This document shows positions 18,533-27,892 of a DNA stretch of 64,000 nucleotides, piece after piece; position 1 is the first letter of the stretch, and every line of letters begins with the position of its first letter. The DNA comes from Shewanella piezotolerans WP3. Its GTDB lineage: Bacteria > Pseudomonadota > Gammaproteobacteria > Enterobacterales > Shewanellaceae. The position numbers were made by a program, and so were the translations under genes. The notes under the pieces are model-generated. The model saw only the letters and a program-made list of their open reading frames with translations. It had not been told where the DNA came from and did no database searches. The stretch spans positions 4,834,501 through 4,898,500 of the forward strand of contig NC_011566.1 in the NCBI RefSeq assembly GCF_000014885.1. Reading direction: 5' to 3'.

Positions 18533-19816
18533 TTAGTGGTTGTGAATATCGAAGCCAGACTTCGCTTGCTCTGAAGACAAGAAAAATGCACCTGAAACAA
18601 CAACGTTAGAACCTGATGCTAAACCGCGAACTAAGTTCATACCGCGTTGACGTTCAACCACTTCAACCTCTTGAGCCTCAAAACCATCTTCATCTTCAAT
18701 AAACACCTGCCAGTCTCCATCGCCACCGCGTGTCAGCGCTGAATCTGGCAAAATGACTCCACCTTGCTGCGCGTCAGGAAGATAAAGTTCAGCAAACTGC
18801 CCAGCATGTAAAACATGACCTGAATTTTCAAAGCTCACTAAGATCTGCTCAGTACGGGTGACGCTATCGAGTTCATGTGAACGGCCAATAATTTTAGCTT
18901 CTAGGCTCTTATCGCCGACTTTGACGATTGCTTTGCTACCAATACTGACTTTTTCAGCTTGAGCTGGAGTCAGCTCTGCTTGCACCCAAAGATGTGACTC
19001 ATCAGTAAGCTGCATCAGTGCTGTGCCTGCAGGAATAACTTGCCCTAACATGGCTAAGTCTTGCTGGACACGGCCGGTAATCGGCGCGAGTAATTGATAA
19101 CTGCCGATCGTTTCAGGGTTCGAAGCCAATGCTTTAATCTGCTTTGGCGTCATCTTCATTGCCTCAAGCGTGGCTCGCTTAAGCTCTGCGTCTACCTGAG
19201 CTTGCAGTCGACGGCTTGCACTCACTGCACTCTTACTCATGCGCTTAACTCGGCTCCATTCAGCTTCAGCATTGATATAATCTGCTTGTGCTTGAGCGAC
19301 AGCAACACCACCTAAAGTCAGCAAAACATCGCCTTGCTGCACTTCCTGACCAGGCACAACATTGCGTTTTTGTACGCGTACATCGACCTGTGGCGCGATA
19401 GTGATAGTACGGTCACGGTCAACCACCAAGGTTGCTGTTGCAACCGCTTCTAAACTGAAGCTTTGCTCCGTTAAGCTGATCACCTTGATAGCTGCCAACT
19501 CACGCTGTTCAGGCGTTAGCTTTAGTGCGTCCAGCCCATGCTCTTCTTCCGCCTCACCAGCAGCGCCATGGCCGTGACCATCATCCTCGGTAACAACCGC
19601 TTTAGCGGGCGCCTCTTCAGCATGATCATGACCATCGCCAGCATTTGCCACCAAAGGCATGATAAACGCGCTACTTATTGCCATGAATAGACCAAAGCTC
19701 ATTGCGCGCGTAATCGCATTGAGACCAAAAACTGCTTTTTGAGTTTGCTTAACCGTTGACGTATTCATATATTCTGCCGTATTCATGCTATCTGTTTTAA
19801 TATTTTTCATAATCAA
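18533..19816 (-). CDS. RND efflux periplasmic adaptor (CzcB/CusB family)
   Basis: The 427-residue membrane-fusion protein has a hydrophobic leader (about residues 38-60), a His-rich segment directly after it (GDGHDHAEEAP and DDGHGHG, residues about 61-85) likely to bind metal, then biotinyl-lipoyl-like, helical hairpin and beta-barrel regions typical of CzcB/CusB. It links the inner-membrane RND subunit to the outer-membrane channel. It is six bases downstream of the TolC-like gene and 12 bases upstream of the pump gene. The start is uncertain because several in-frame ATGs precede the hydrophobic leader. Confidence 0.88.
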   Translation of the reverse strand: MIMKNIKTDSMNTAEYMNTSTVKQTQKAVFGLNAITRAMSFGLFMAISSAFIMPLVANAGDGHDHAEEAPAKAVVTEDDGHGHGAAGEAEEEHGLDALKLTPEQRELAAIKVISLTEQSFSLEAVATATLVVDRDRTITIAPQVDVRVQKRNVVPGQEVQQGDVLLTLGGVAVAQAQADYINAEAEWSRVKRMSKSAVSASRRLQAQVDAELKRATLEAMKMTPKQIKALASNPETIGSYQLLAPITGRVQQDLAMLGQVIPAGTALMQLTDESHLWVQAELTPAQAEKVSIGSKAIVKVGDKSLEAKIIGRSHELDSVTRTEQILVSFENSGHVLHAGQFAELYLPDAQQGGVILPDSALTRGGDGDWQVFIEDEDGFEAQEVEVVERQRGMNLVRGLASGSNVVVSGAFFLSSEQAKSGFDIHNH

Positions 19817-19821
19817 AGCCC

Positions 19822-21129
19822 TTACTTAATTGTTGAGCGCGCTGTCTGTGAAAGCTGGCGATTTAGATAGAACTCAAGTTGTCCACTGGTTCCCATCCAT
19901 GTCAGCCAGTTTTCATATAGGGCTGATTCCAAATCGAGTCCCGCTAGGTAGCTGTTACTCATCTGTCTTTGACTTTGCAGGTAATCACTGGTGTTTATGT
20001 CACCGGTCTGCCACAACTGTGCCAAGTTCTTTGCCGCTTCAGAGCCAGAAGTAAGCACTAACTCACTCCAATCTTGATAACGCTTAGTGAGCCTAGGTAG
20101 GCTCAATGAAAACTGCTTTTGCTGTTGCAGTAATACGCGCTCCTTGGCAAGGTAAGTTTGTTCAGCGATAGTGATCCCTTCGTTTGCCACTGCGATCACT
20201 TCACTGTAGTTATTTCTAAATTGCAGCGGAATAGAAACCCCTACTCCCACCTTGTTCTCGTTGCCTTCTCGTTCGGCGCTCAAGCTAATGGTTGGATCGG
20301 CCGCTGTCTCAGCCTTCGCTTGCTTAACCGCCACTCTGGCAACAAGTACTTGCTGATAGGCACTTTTCAGTGCTGGCAGTTCAGGAGAAACCTCAATCTT
20401 GCTTGACTGAATGCTAAGAGCATTAAGGAAATCGGCAAAAGGCAATTCAACTTCGCCAAACAAACCAAGTACTGCACCGTCGGCAGCAATTGAAGCTTGT
20501 TCTGCAAGCGCATAATCTGCTGCATTACTGGCGACTTCAAGCTCCATTAACTGCAACTCGACAGCAGATATGTCACCCACCTCCACCCTTTGACGAGCAA
20601 TACTCAACTGAGCTTTAGCACGCTTAAATTGCTGTTGCTGAAACTGCAGCGCTTTTTTGGCTTGTCCCTGATTGGCTAATGCTTGCAGCCGCTCAGCCAA
20701 CATTTGGCTACGCTCAAGGGTAATATCAGATAATAATATTTCACTCTCAAGCAGCGCTTTACGTGTGGCGACTCCCCGTTTATCGCCCCAATCAATAGTT
20801 TGGCTAATATCGAGAGTGTAGGTGTCGTCGGTTGCATTTTGATAGTTCATACCCAGTTCAGGGTTATAAACGGCTCTGTCTGCAGCCTGTATGCTTAGTT
20901 GCGCTTGCTGGCGACGCGCACTCTGCGCTTGAATCTCTGGTAGTGCGTTAAAACGCGACATCACTTGAGGTAGCCAATCGTTAAACTGAGCTAGGCTACT
21001 ATTCGATACGCTTAACTGCGAGGTAGGCACTGCTGCCATTAAGTCTGCTTCTGCTGCTATTGCCTGAGAGGTGATGGCACTACCGGCCAAATACCCTAGT
21101 AACAGAGTGGCGATCATGGTTTTTTTCAT
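19822..21129 (-). CDS. RND efflux outer-membrane channel (CzcC/TolC family)
   Basis: The 435-residue protein has a signal peptide (about residues 1-25) and the long amphipathic helices with paired repeats that characterise TolC/CzcC outer-membrane factors. It is the first of three tightly packed genes (channel, adaptor, pump) on the minus strand. The metal-binding partner at 21476-21916 lies 346 bp upstream in the same direction. Confidence 0.87.
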   Translation of the reverse strand: MKKTMIATLLLGYLAGSAITSQAIAAEADLMAAVPTSQLSVSNSSLAQFNDWLPQVMSRFNALPEIQAQSARRQQAQLSIQAADRAVYNPELGMNYQNATDDTYTLDISQTIDWGDKRGVATRKALLESEILLSDITLERSQMLAERLQALANQGQAKKALQFQQQQFKRAKAQLSIARQRVEVGDISAVELQLMELEVASNAADYALAEQASIAADGAVLGLFGEVELPFADFLNALSIQSSKIEVSPELPALKSAYQQVLVARVAVKQAKAETAADPTISLSAEREGNENKVGVGVSIPLQFRNNYSEVIAVANEGITIAEQTYLAKERVLLQQQKQFSLSLPRLTKRYQDWSELVLTSGSEAAKNLAQLWQTGDINTSDYLQSQRQMSNSYLAGLDLESALYENWLTWMGTSGQLEFYLNRQLSQTARSTIK

Positions 21130-21475
21130 CGCGGATCCTATCTATCCGGCAACACTCTTCATTAAGTACCTATTGAGCGCCATATTAGGCCGACTCAAAT
21201 ATGTCTTAATCAAAAAGTGTATATACCGAATTTCATACAAACTGCTGAAAACTCAATAGTCTTTGGCAGGTCTGTATCAATCTTTATAGAACAGCATGGA
21301 TAAGCTACTAACATTCAAACATGGCGTTTCACACCCGTTAAGAACACTACTTGAGGCTTTATTCATACTCATTAGAATGTAAAGATTCAGCACGGTTCGC
21401 ATAAACCGTCGAGCTAACTGACAACCAAAGGTGCAGACTTAACTCAAGCGGTAGAGACGCTAATGCTGGAAAGGA
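21130..21475. other. 346-bp gap before the efflux operon
   Basis: No gene, repeat or convincing terminator is visible. It should hold the promoter of the efflux operon if that operon is not read through from the His/Cys-rich gene. I could not identify a MerR- or CzcR-type operator. Confidence 0.4.
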
Positions 21476-21916
21476 TCAAACTATTGGAGGGCGGTAATCT
21501 TGTCGCTGAACAGGAGGGAAATATTGTTTCTCTCCGCTAACGAGCATGTCACCTGCTGGCGCAGATGGTGTTATTGATTCAATTGACATAGCGGTCACAT
21601 GACCACCATGGCAAGGGCAGTCAAGACACAGATCAAAGCTCTGAGATTCAGTCTTAACGACAGTATGTTGATGTTTTTCGGCGTCAGCCTGGTCGCTCTG
21701 TTGTAACTCAAGAGGACAGGTACAGTCATCTACACATTGAGCAAAAGTGGTGACATCAGCCGTAAACTGGATATGTGGGTGAGATTCACTCTCCACCTCA
21801 TGATCACCTAAATGTAGCTGGTGCGCGCCGAGATTGCCGCCTGCAAACTGCAGGAGCACAATAGCGATAAGCACTGTTGCCATCTTTAGGAGGTTTTGAG
21901 GGGCAAATAAACGCAA
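21476..21916 (-). CDS. His/Cys-rich exported protein next to the metal efflux operon
   Basis: I do not recognise a named family. The 146-residue protein starts with a hydrophobic leader (residues about 11-31) followed by histidine-rich (HQLHLGDHEVESESHPH) and cysteine-rich segments (CVDDCTCPLE and CLDCPCHGGH). The composition fits periplasmic metal binding, and the same-strand position upstream of the RND efflux genes supports this. The TTG start follows AAGGTGA; an internal ATG at residue 12 has no ribosome site. Confidence 0.65.
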   Translation of the reverse strand: MRLFAPQNLLKMATVLIAIVLLQFAGGNLGAHQLHLGDHEVESESHPHIQFTADVTTFAQCVDDCTCPLELQQSDQADAEKHQHTVVKTESQSFDLCLDCPCHGGHVTAMSIESITPSAPAGDMLVSGEKQYFPPVQRQDYRPPIV

Positions 21917-22054
21917 ATTTCACCTTTATAATCGAGACTAAAACATACTAGAACTTGTACATAGGACTAGCATAATATCCTAAAGTTCACTGCAAACAAC
22001 TTTTATATTTTAATAATGACGTTCTAATGCTATTAAGTGACGACTTAACTAACA

Positions 22055-22231
22055 CTATTTAAATACACAATGTTTAGCGTAATCAGCAGCTTCATTAGCG
22101 GTCCAATCACCGGATGGCTTTTCACTCATCTGTTTACACCAAGCTTCACTGCCAACTTCTGGTGCGCAACCTGTCACAGCCAAAGCTAAAACGAGTGCAA
22201 AACCTGCTACTGAAAATTTTGATACAGACAT
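22055..22231 (-). CDS. Small lipoprotein, DUF3012 family
   Basis: A 58-residue protein with a lipoprotein signal (lipobox VTGC, Cys22) followed by EVGSEAWCKQMSEKPSGDW and NEAADYAKHCVF, the signature of the DUF3012 family found in Shewanella, Vibrio and relatives. Two cysteines in the mature part (Cys32, Cys55) may pair. The gene is easily missed because of its size. Function is unknown. It is separated from neighbours on both sides by intergenic DNA and looks monocistronic. Confidence 0.85.
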   Translation of the reverse strand: MSVSKFSVAGFALVLALAVTGCAPEVGSEAWCKQMSEKPSGDWTANEAADYAKHCVFK

Positions 22232-22299
22232 CCATTTATCCTTTTATCGTCGAGAGTATTCCAGACTCAATTTCCGTTATTATACCCAATAATGATGCC

Positions 22300-22659
22300 C
22301 TAGGTACGTACCGCAATCCAATTCATCGCCTCTTGCTTTTGTTCTAATGGAAACCAAGCGACCTCGCCCTGCATAAACGGTCCAAGTAATCTCACCGCGT
22401 TGCCAAACCAATCAGGGCCTCCAACCAAAACCAATGCGTCAAAGTTGGGTAATTGTACCTCGCCACTGCCCGCTAATGACTGATGCTCCCATCCCTCTAG
22501 CAAAACATCAGCCTCAACGTATAAACACACTTTACCCGTATTACCTTGATACTTCTCGATCATCGGCTGTAGGATTTGGCCGTAATCTTCAGTCGACAAA
22601 CGACCGCTGGCAAACAAACTAATGACGCCTTTAGTGATATCTGGAATTTTACACAGCAT
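22300..22659 (-). CDS. SpoIIAA-like / STAS-fold protein
   Basis: The 119-residue protein matches the SpoIIAA-like (STAS/SEC14-like) family of short proteins: a start containing GVISLFASGRLSTEDY, a middle KVCLYVEADV strand, and an amphipathic end with VAWFPLEQKQEAMNWI. It is probably cytoplasmic or peripheral; members have been suggested to bind lipid-like ligands. There is no sigma/anti-sigma gene nearby, so a role as an anti-anti-sigma factor is not indicated. Confidence 0.7.
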   Translation of the reverse strand: MLCKIPDITKGVISLFASGRLSTEDYGQILQPMIEKYQGNTGKVCLYVEADVLLEGWEHQSLAGSGEVQLPNFDALVLVGGPDWFGNAVRLLGPFMQGEVAWFPLEQKQEAMNWIAVRT

Positions 22660-22856
22660 ATATATCCAAGCTCCTAGGCCCTAGCGACTAGACTTATAAT
22701 GTCGAATCGATAATTGCTCGATAATAGCAAATCAAAATTGAAGGAAAAGCGGCTTAAGCCCTTATTTTAGCTTAAAGTCTGTTAACATTGACCTTCATCA
22801 AGCTTAGCATCATCAGCTCGGGCTTGAAATGAACCTTTTACAGTGGACATTATTCA

Positions 22857-23279
22857 TTGGCATTAATAAAAATATCCAACGCAGTTTCTATTCAAGATAG
22901 TGAACTTGAATGGCAGTTTATCCGCTCCAGCGGTGCAGGAGGTCAACACCTTAATAAAGTGTCGACAGCGGCTCAGCTTATCTTTGATATTAAAAACTCC
23001 TCTTTGCCTGAGTTTTACCAAGCACGACTGCTTGCAAAAGCCGATCATAGAATCACTAAAAGTGGCAAAATCATCATCAAATGCCAGCAAAGTCGCAGCC
23101 AAGATTTTAACCGTCAAACAGCACTTGAGCAGTTTATCGCATTAGTAGCCAGCGTAGCCGCGGTACAAAAGAAGCGTATTGCCACCAAGCCTACTAAAGG
23201 TAGCCAGCGACGAAGAATGGATGCAAAAAAACACAAAGGCGCAACTAAAGCCCTCAGGCAGAACAAAAGCGGCTATTAG
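22857..23279 (+). CDS. arfB: Alternative ribosome-rescue factor ArfB (YaeJ)
   Basis: ArfB hydrolyses peptidyl-tRNA on ribosomes stalled at mRNA ends. The 140-residue protein contains the catalytic GGQ (residues 28-30 in SSGAGGQHLNKVST) and the basic C-terminal tail (KKRIATKPTKGSQRRRMDAKKHKG) that threads into the mRNA channel. Length equals the family norm. The start is a TTG; no ATG is available in frame ahead of the conserved region and the ribosome site is weak. Confidence 0.92.
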   Translation: MALIKISNAVSIQDSELEWQFIRSSGAGGQHLNKVSTAAQLIFDIKNSSLPEFYQARLLAKADHRITKSGKIIIKCQQSRSQDFNRQTALEQFIALVASVAAVQKKRIATKPTKGSQRRRMDAKKHKGATKALRQNKSGY

Positions 23280-23373
23280 TAGGTTGATAAAAATCTGAGT
23301 TCGACAAGCGCGTGTTTTTTTGTTGAAATCAATATCTCGCGCACTCTAATCGATTTATCCAAGGGAATTTTTC

Positions 23374-23826
23374 ATGAGCAGCCAAGCCAAAGTATTACTC
23401 GTAAATGGTCCTAATTTGAATTTGCTCGGCCGCAGAGAGCCTGGCCATTATGGTCATCACACCCTTGAGCAAATAGTGAGTGACTTACAGCAACAAGCCG
23501 CAGATGCCAATCTCCAGCTTGAGCATATCCAGTCAAACGCTGAGCACCTTTTAATTGAAGCAATTCACAACACCGATGCAGACTTTGTGATTATCAATCC
23601 TGCAGCATTCACTCATACCAGTGTCGCACTGCGCGATGCGCTCTTAGGCGTGGCGATTCCTTTTATTGAAGTACACCTATCCAATGTGCATAGCCGTGAG
23701 CCATTTCGACATCACTCCTACTTTTCAGACAAAGCAGTGGGCATTATTTGCGGCTTAGGTGCTCAAGGGTATCAATTTGCGTTGCAATCAGTAATAGCTC
23801 AATTGAAAGCCTCACAACAGAAATAA
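23374..23826 (+). CDS. aroQ: Type II 3-dehydroquinate dehydratase
   Basis: AroQ converts 3-dehydroquinate to 3-dehydroshikimate in the shikimate pathway. The 150-residue protein has [20 protein letters not shown] with the catalytic Tyr26, the [16 protein letters not shown] segment, and [17 protein letters not shown] with the catalytic histidine and substrate-binding residues. It is followed after 15 bp by an AccB homologue, echoing the widespread aroQ-accB-accC arrangement, but accC is absent here. Confidence 0.95.
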
Positions 23827-23841
23827 GGTCAGGCTATAAAT

Positions 23842-24297
23842 ATGGATATTCGTAAAATAAAGAAGCTAATTGAGTTAGTGCAAGAGTCTGATATTGCAGA
23901 GTTAGAGATCAAAGAGGGTGAAGAATCGGTGCGTATTTGTCGCCATAGCCCAGTGCCAATGCAAGCTGGAGCTCAAACCTACTTAGCCCCCGCAAGCAGC
24001 GTTGCCGCCGCTATTGCAACGCCTAACCTTGGTCATCTCAGTAGCAATATCGATGACACTGATATTCATACATTGCTATCGCCGATGGTGGGTACTGTTC
24101 ATCTAAATGATAGAAACAGCGGCAAGCCTTTATGCTATGTAGGCCAACAGGTGAAACAGGGTGACATAGTGTGCGTCATTGAAGCCATGACCATGATCAA
24201 TAGCATCGCGGCAGACAAAAGTGGCACGATCAGCAAGTTATTAATTGAAGATGGCGAGCAGGTTGATTTCGAGCAAGCAATCTTAGTCATCGAGTAA
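23842..24297 (+). CDS. accB: AccB homologue lacking the biotin-acceptor lysine
   Basis: The 151-residue protein is co-linear with the biotin carboxyl carrier protein of acetyl-CoA carboxylase, from the MDIRKIKKLIELVQES start to the C-terminal biotinyl domain. The invariant EAMKM is EAMTM here: residue 117 is Thr (codon ACC) instead of the biotinylated Lys, and no nearby Lys can substitute. The protein should not carry biotin. The middle linker is also shorter than usual. The downstream gene is an SDR rather than accC, so this is probably a second, diverged copy; a normal accB-accC pair is expected elsewhere. Possible roles are as a structural or regulatory decoy in the carboxylase, or drift. 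Confidence 0.85.
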   Translation: MDIRKIKKLIELVQESDIAELEIKEGEESVRICRHSPVPMQAGAQTYLAPASSVAAAIATPNLGHLSSNIDDTDIHTLLSPMVGTVHLNDRNSGKPLCYVGQQVKQGDIVCVIEAMTMINSIAADKSGTISKLLIEDGEQVDFEQAILVIE

Positions 24298-24322
24298 ACT
24301 TGTTTTAAGAGGTTAAACCATA

Positions 24323-24985
24323 ATGATTCTAATCACTGGTGCAAGTTCTGGTTTAGGTGCCGCATTAGCAAAAATCTACAGCCAAGAGATGCCTGTTTGC
24401 ATCAGCGGTCGTAATCCGCAGCGCCTAAAGGCAGTCGCAACATCAGTTGACGGCGAAATAAATACTCACGCCTGCGATTTAACTGATGAGCAATCAGTGG
24501 TTTCCCTGTTTGACTCACTAGTTCACACACCCTCGACCATTATTCATTGTGCAGGTAGTGGCTACTTCGGTCCGATAGAGCAACAATCGCCATCAGCGAT
24601 TAAAGACCTATTGAATAACAATGTGACCTCGGCAATTATGCTACTACGCGAAGCGGTTAAGCGTTACAAAAGTAAGCCAGTCACTGTGGTGATGGTGATG
24701 TCGACCGCAGCTCAATTAGCCAAAGCTGAAGAGTCAACTTACTGCGCTTCTAAATGGGCTGTCCGCGGCCTTGTGGAATCGGTAAGGTTAGAATTAAAAG
24801 GCCAGCCGATGAAACTCATTGCTGTATACCCTGGCGGTATGGCGACCCCTTTTTGGAACACAAGTGGCAAGAGCCTCAATACCGATAGTTTTATGAGCGC
24901 AGAGGAAGCTGCAACTATGCTAAAGCAAGCGCTCAGTGCAACCGAGCATGGTTATGTATCGGACATCACCATTAACCGCAGTTAA
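24323..24985 (+). CDS. Short-chain dehydrogenase/reductase
   Basis: The 220-residue protein has the SDR cofactor motif TGASSGLG (residues 5-12), an HCAGSGYFG variant of the NNAG segment, and the active-site YCASK (Tyr about 139) with an upstream serine (VMSTAA). The short length suits a classical SDR with a trimmed C-terminus. It follows the AccB homologue by 25 bp and may form one operon with aroQ and accB. The substrate is unknown. Confidence 0.85.
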   Translation: MILITGASSGLGAALAKIYSQEMPVCISGRNPQRLKAVATSVDGEINTHACDLTDEQSVVSLFDSLVHTPSTIIHCAGSGYFGPIEQQSPSAIKDLLNNNVTSAIMLLREAVKRYKSKPVTVVMVMSTAAQLAKAEESTYCASKWAVRGLVESVRLELKGQPMKLIAVYPGGMATPFWNTSGKSLNTDSFMSAEEAATMLKQALSATEHGYVSDITINRS

Positions 24986-25083
24986 GGCAAATCTCGAGAT
25001 CAAAAGTATAGAGCTAAAAAATGAATCGCTTTCTATACTTAACGAAACTGGCTGATGTTAACCAAAATTCTTTAAGGGGTTTT

Positions 25084-25437
25084 ATGCGAAGCGGCCTTAT
25101 ATTCTTTACCTGTACAGCGCTATGCTTATTTATTGCTTACCACGCTTATTTTTTCATTATGCCTTCCGTTGAAATCAACAACCAATCAGGGCAACTCCTC
25201 ACCCGTGTAGAAGTCACTCTTCCTAACAACAATCTAGTATTCGATAATATTGAGCCATCGCAAAGTATGCGCATACATCACAGCACAGAGCAGGCCGACG
25301 GTGAGTATCATTACCAAGTTAGGTTATCGTCGGGAAAACAGATCAAAGGTAGTTGTGGTTACGTGACCCATGGTCAATACATGAAGGTGCTAACTATCAG
25401 CATAGACGGCGACCATAAGCTGCACTGTGTGGAGTAA
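25084..25437 (+). CDS. Membrane-anchored protein of unknown function
   Basis: About 117 residues: one hydrophobic helix (about residues 4-25) and a predicted extracytoplasmic domain rich in strands, with two cysteines (SCGYVTHGQY and LHCVE). The family is not recognised. A longer frame starts at 25021, but AAGGGG precedes the ATG at 25084 by four bases and that start gives a direct N-terminal anchor. Confidence 0.6.
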   Translation: MRSGLIFFTCTALCLFIAYHAYFFIMPSVEINNQSGQLLTRVEVTLPNNNLVFDNIEPSQSMRIHHSTEQADGEYHYQVRLSSGKQIKGSCGYVTHGQYMKVLTISIDGDHKLHCVE

Positions 25438-25553
25438 CATAGATAGACTCTCAGTGTTACTAGCTTTAACTATAAAAAAGCAGCCTAACGCCTTTTACTG
25501 CAGTGCTCTCCACCAATTAAAATCGATTGTTTAGGCTCCTCTAAATAGATCCT

Positions 25554-26195
25554 CTAACTATCTATCACCACTTCCTGCATTAATTTTTCAATTTGATTAA
25601 AGCTAGTTTGCGCATTTTTATAATCTAATTCGATTAATATGAGTTCACCGTTTAACGCCATCACTAAAGAGGGAAACCCCTGGATAGGTAACCGTCGAGT
25701 TTGACTAATTTCCTGTAGCAAACGAGCTTGAGTTAATTCGCTATTAAGCGCGATAGCAAAAGCCTCACTATCCATTCCCAGCTCTGTTGCTATTTCTACC
25801 AATGTAGCATCATCTGATGGATTCCTTGCCTCAAGATAATAAGCCTGCTGCAGAGCGTAATAAAACGACTGCTCAAGCCCCACATCTCGAGCCAGCAGCA
25901 CAGCTCTGCAAGCCGGGTAAGTTGCCCGTCGGGGCTGACACTTCACCCAAAAGTCAAAATTGAATTGAGTTCCAAGTTGCTGTGATATCTTCCGCCATGT
26001 CTGCTGTAAGAAATCTTCCATCTCTTCAGGCATAAGCTCATCAGTATCGGCGGCAAGTCCACCTAAACGATACTCAATTGCTAGTTGTGGAAATTGTTGC
26101 TTAAGCTGCTCTTCTAAAAAGGACCATGTTGGTTTATAGCCCCAGCACCAACTGCACATAGGATCGTAAACATAAAATAATGTAGCAAGATTCAT
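25554..26195 (-). CDS. DsbA-family (FrnE-like) thiol oxidoreductase
   Basis: About 213 residues with the thioredoxin-fold active site DPMCSWCWGYKP near the N-terminus (CSWC), the helical insertion typical of DsbA-like proteins and a C-terminal cis-proline segment, LPIQGFPSLV. No signal peptide precedes the domain, so it resembles the cytoplasmic FrnE-like branch rather than periplasmic DsbA. The ATG at 26195 is preferred over a TTG six codons earlier. It is a single gene. Confidence 0.8.
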   Translation of the reverse strand: MNLATLFYVYDPMCSWCWGYKPTWSFLEEQLKQQFPQLAIEYRLGGLAADTDELMPEEMEDFLQQTWRKISQQLGTQFNFDFWVKCQPRRATYPACRAVLLARDVGLEQSFYYALQQAYYLEARNPSDDATLVEIATELGMDSEAFAIALNSELTQARLLQEISQTRRLPIQGFPSLVMALNGELILIELDYKNAQTSFNQIEKLMQEVVIDS

Positions 26196-26492
26196 ATAGC
26201 CGATTTTATCCAAATTGAATTTATCATTAGCCTTATGCCCGAAAGCCTACGACTTCCTAAATAACTGCACAGCCAAGGTCCAATATCACACAGTTAGGCA
26301 TCAGAAATAGACTGCACTTTTCACAAAAAACAAGCTCAGATTACATTGCTCACTAAAAATGTCCAATCAAACAGCATTTTATACTGGATAGAAATCTTCA
26401 CGTTCAATGTATTGGCCTTGATAGCATGCATTTTTGTGGCTTTTTTCGTATTATAATTCCTCTATAAATCCTCATAAGAAGACCTGTCTACC

Positions 26493-26927
26493 GTGTCTAA
26501 ACTAAAACCCGATGTCACCATCATCCGTAGCGGTATATTCACAAAATGGGACGAAGACAGCGATGAGCTGCCTAAACTCACAAAAGCAACAGTGCACGTG
26601 CCAGCCGAAATTGATATTGAGTTTGGCTTCGTCGCTCAAATTAAAAAAGCCAAGAATCAAGTTCTGCGCTACTGCATCTATCATCCCAATATTCCTGATG
26701 ATAATGGTGATATTCGCCCACCTTTTGATGGCGAAGTCTACGTCAAATCAAATGATTGGAAGTTCTACATAGGTGACACCATTTGGGCTCCTGAGCACGA
26801 TAAAGTGGGGAAATGGCGGATGACTCTTGAGCTTAAAGGTAAAATCATCGCAGAGAAAACCTTTAAAGTTCATATGAATGAAGAGGACGACAAGATAGGC
26901 GCTTTCTGGAAGCGCCGCGGCTTTTAA
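26493..26927 (+). CDS. DUF3859 domain protein
   Basis: The 144-residue soluble protein matches DUF3859: IIRSGIFTKWDEDSDE at the start, the central VPAEIDIEFGF segment, and a WRMTLELKGKIIAEKTFKV strand near the end. Function is unknown; the fold is beta-rich. It begins with GTG. A good -10-like TATAAT lies at 26452-26457, with only a weak -35. Confidence 0.75.
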   Translation: MSKLKPDVTIIRSGIFTKWDEDSDELPKLTKATVHVPAEIDIEFGFVAQIKKAKNQVLRYCIYHPNIPDDNGDIRPPFDGEVYVKSNDWKFYIGDTIWAPEHDKVGKWRMTLELKGKIIAEKTFKVHMNEEDDKIGAFWKRRGF

Positions 26928-27011
26928 GCTGGCTACCCATAACAGCAATTTCGGTCAGGTAACACTTAATAGTCACTGCAATAATAGCAGCGCACTTGAG
27001 AGGAGTTAGAA

Positions 27012-27890
27012 ATGAAGTCACTGGCAAAACAACATTATTCAGCAAAAATAGTCGCTATTTGCGACTACATTGCCCTCCATTTAGACGACGATCTTAATGT
27101 AGAACTGCTGAGTCAGGTCGCTCATTTCTCGAAGTACCATTTTCACCGCCAGTTTCAGGTAGTCACCGGCGTAAACGTCTCCAGATACATATTGTTGATG
27201 CGCCTAAAACGGGCGTCATATCGACTAGTATTTAACGTTAATGAACGGATCACAGATATCGCATTAGATGCTGGATTTGAAAACTCAGAGTCCTTCTCTC
27301 GGGCATTTAAAAAAGCCTTTAACCAGACACCTTCTCAATTTCGACTCACGCCCAATTGGCCGCAATGGAGTAACGAATATGAGAAAGTACAACTCACGAG
27401 GAATGACCCATTGAATGTAGACATCACCACGAGAACAGCGACCAAGATTGCCGTATTTGAACACTTAGGAGCAGCTAACACCCTAAACAATTCGATCCAG
27501 AAATTTATCGCCTGGCGCAAAGCAACACAAGAATCTCCAGTTGCAACCAGTGAGACATTTGGCATCCCTTACAATGACCCTAATACAGTGCCTGCCGCAC
27601 AGTTTCACTTTGATATATGCGGCTCAATCGTTAAAGAGGTTCAACCTAATACTGATGGGGTTATCACAAAAAGCATTCCAGGAGGTCGCTTCGCTAAGAT
27701 CCGCCACTTAGGATCTCATCAGCTAATGGACGATAAAATCTACCAGTTTTATCGTGAATGGCTACCAACCAGCGGTGAAAATCTCCGCGATTTTCCACTG
27801 TTCTTTCACTATATCAACCTGTTTCCTGAGGTTTCTGAAAGTGAGTTGATTACCGATATCTACTTCGCATTGAAAGATAATACAAATTAG
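27012..27890 (+). CDS. AraC-family regulator with GyrI-like effector domain
   Basis: The 292-residue protein has two helix-turn-helix units at the N-terminus (residues 10-110: VELLSQVAHFSKYHFHRQF and ITDIALDAGFENSESFSRAFK) and a C-terminal GyrI-like small-molecule-binding domain (residues 130-290), the Rob/SoxS-with-effector order. Such regulators often control drug or stress efflux. It has an AGGAG ribosome site. Targets are not evident from the neighbours. Confidence 0.87.
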   Translation: MKSLAKQHYSAKIVAICDYIALHLDDDLNVELLSQVAHFSKYHFHRQFQVVTGVNVSRYILLMRLKRASYRLVFNVNERITDIALDAGFENSESFSRAFKKAFNQTPSQFRLTPNWPQWSNEYEKVQLTRNDPLNVDITTRTATKIAVFEHLGAANTLNNSIQKFIAWRKATQESPVATSETFGIPYNDPNTVPAAQFHFDICGSIVKEVQPNTDGVITKSIPGGRFAKIRHLGSHQLMDDKIYQFYREWLPTSGENLRDFPLFFHYINLFPEVSESELITDIYFALKDNTN

Positions 27891-27892
27891 TA

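Noticed and set aside
15272..21129. Firm naming of the pump as CusCBA or CzcCBA
   Set aside because: The fourth-helix motif lacks the Czc aspartate, yet no CusF or Cus-type methionine pattern can be confirmed by eye; metal specificity is left open.
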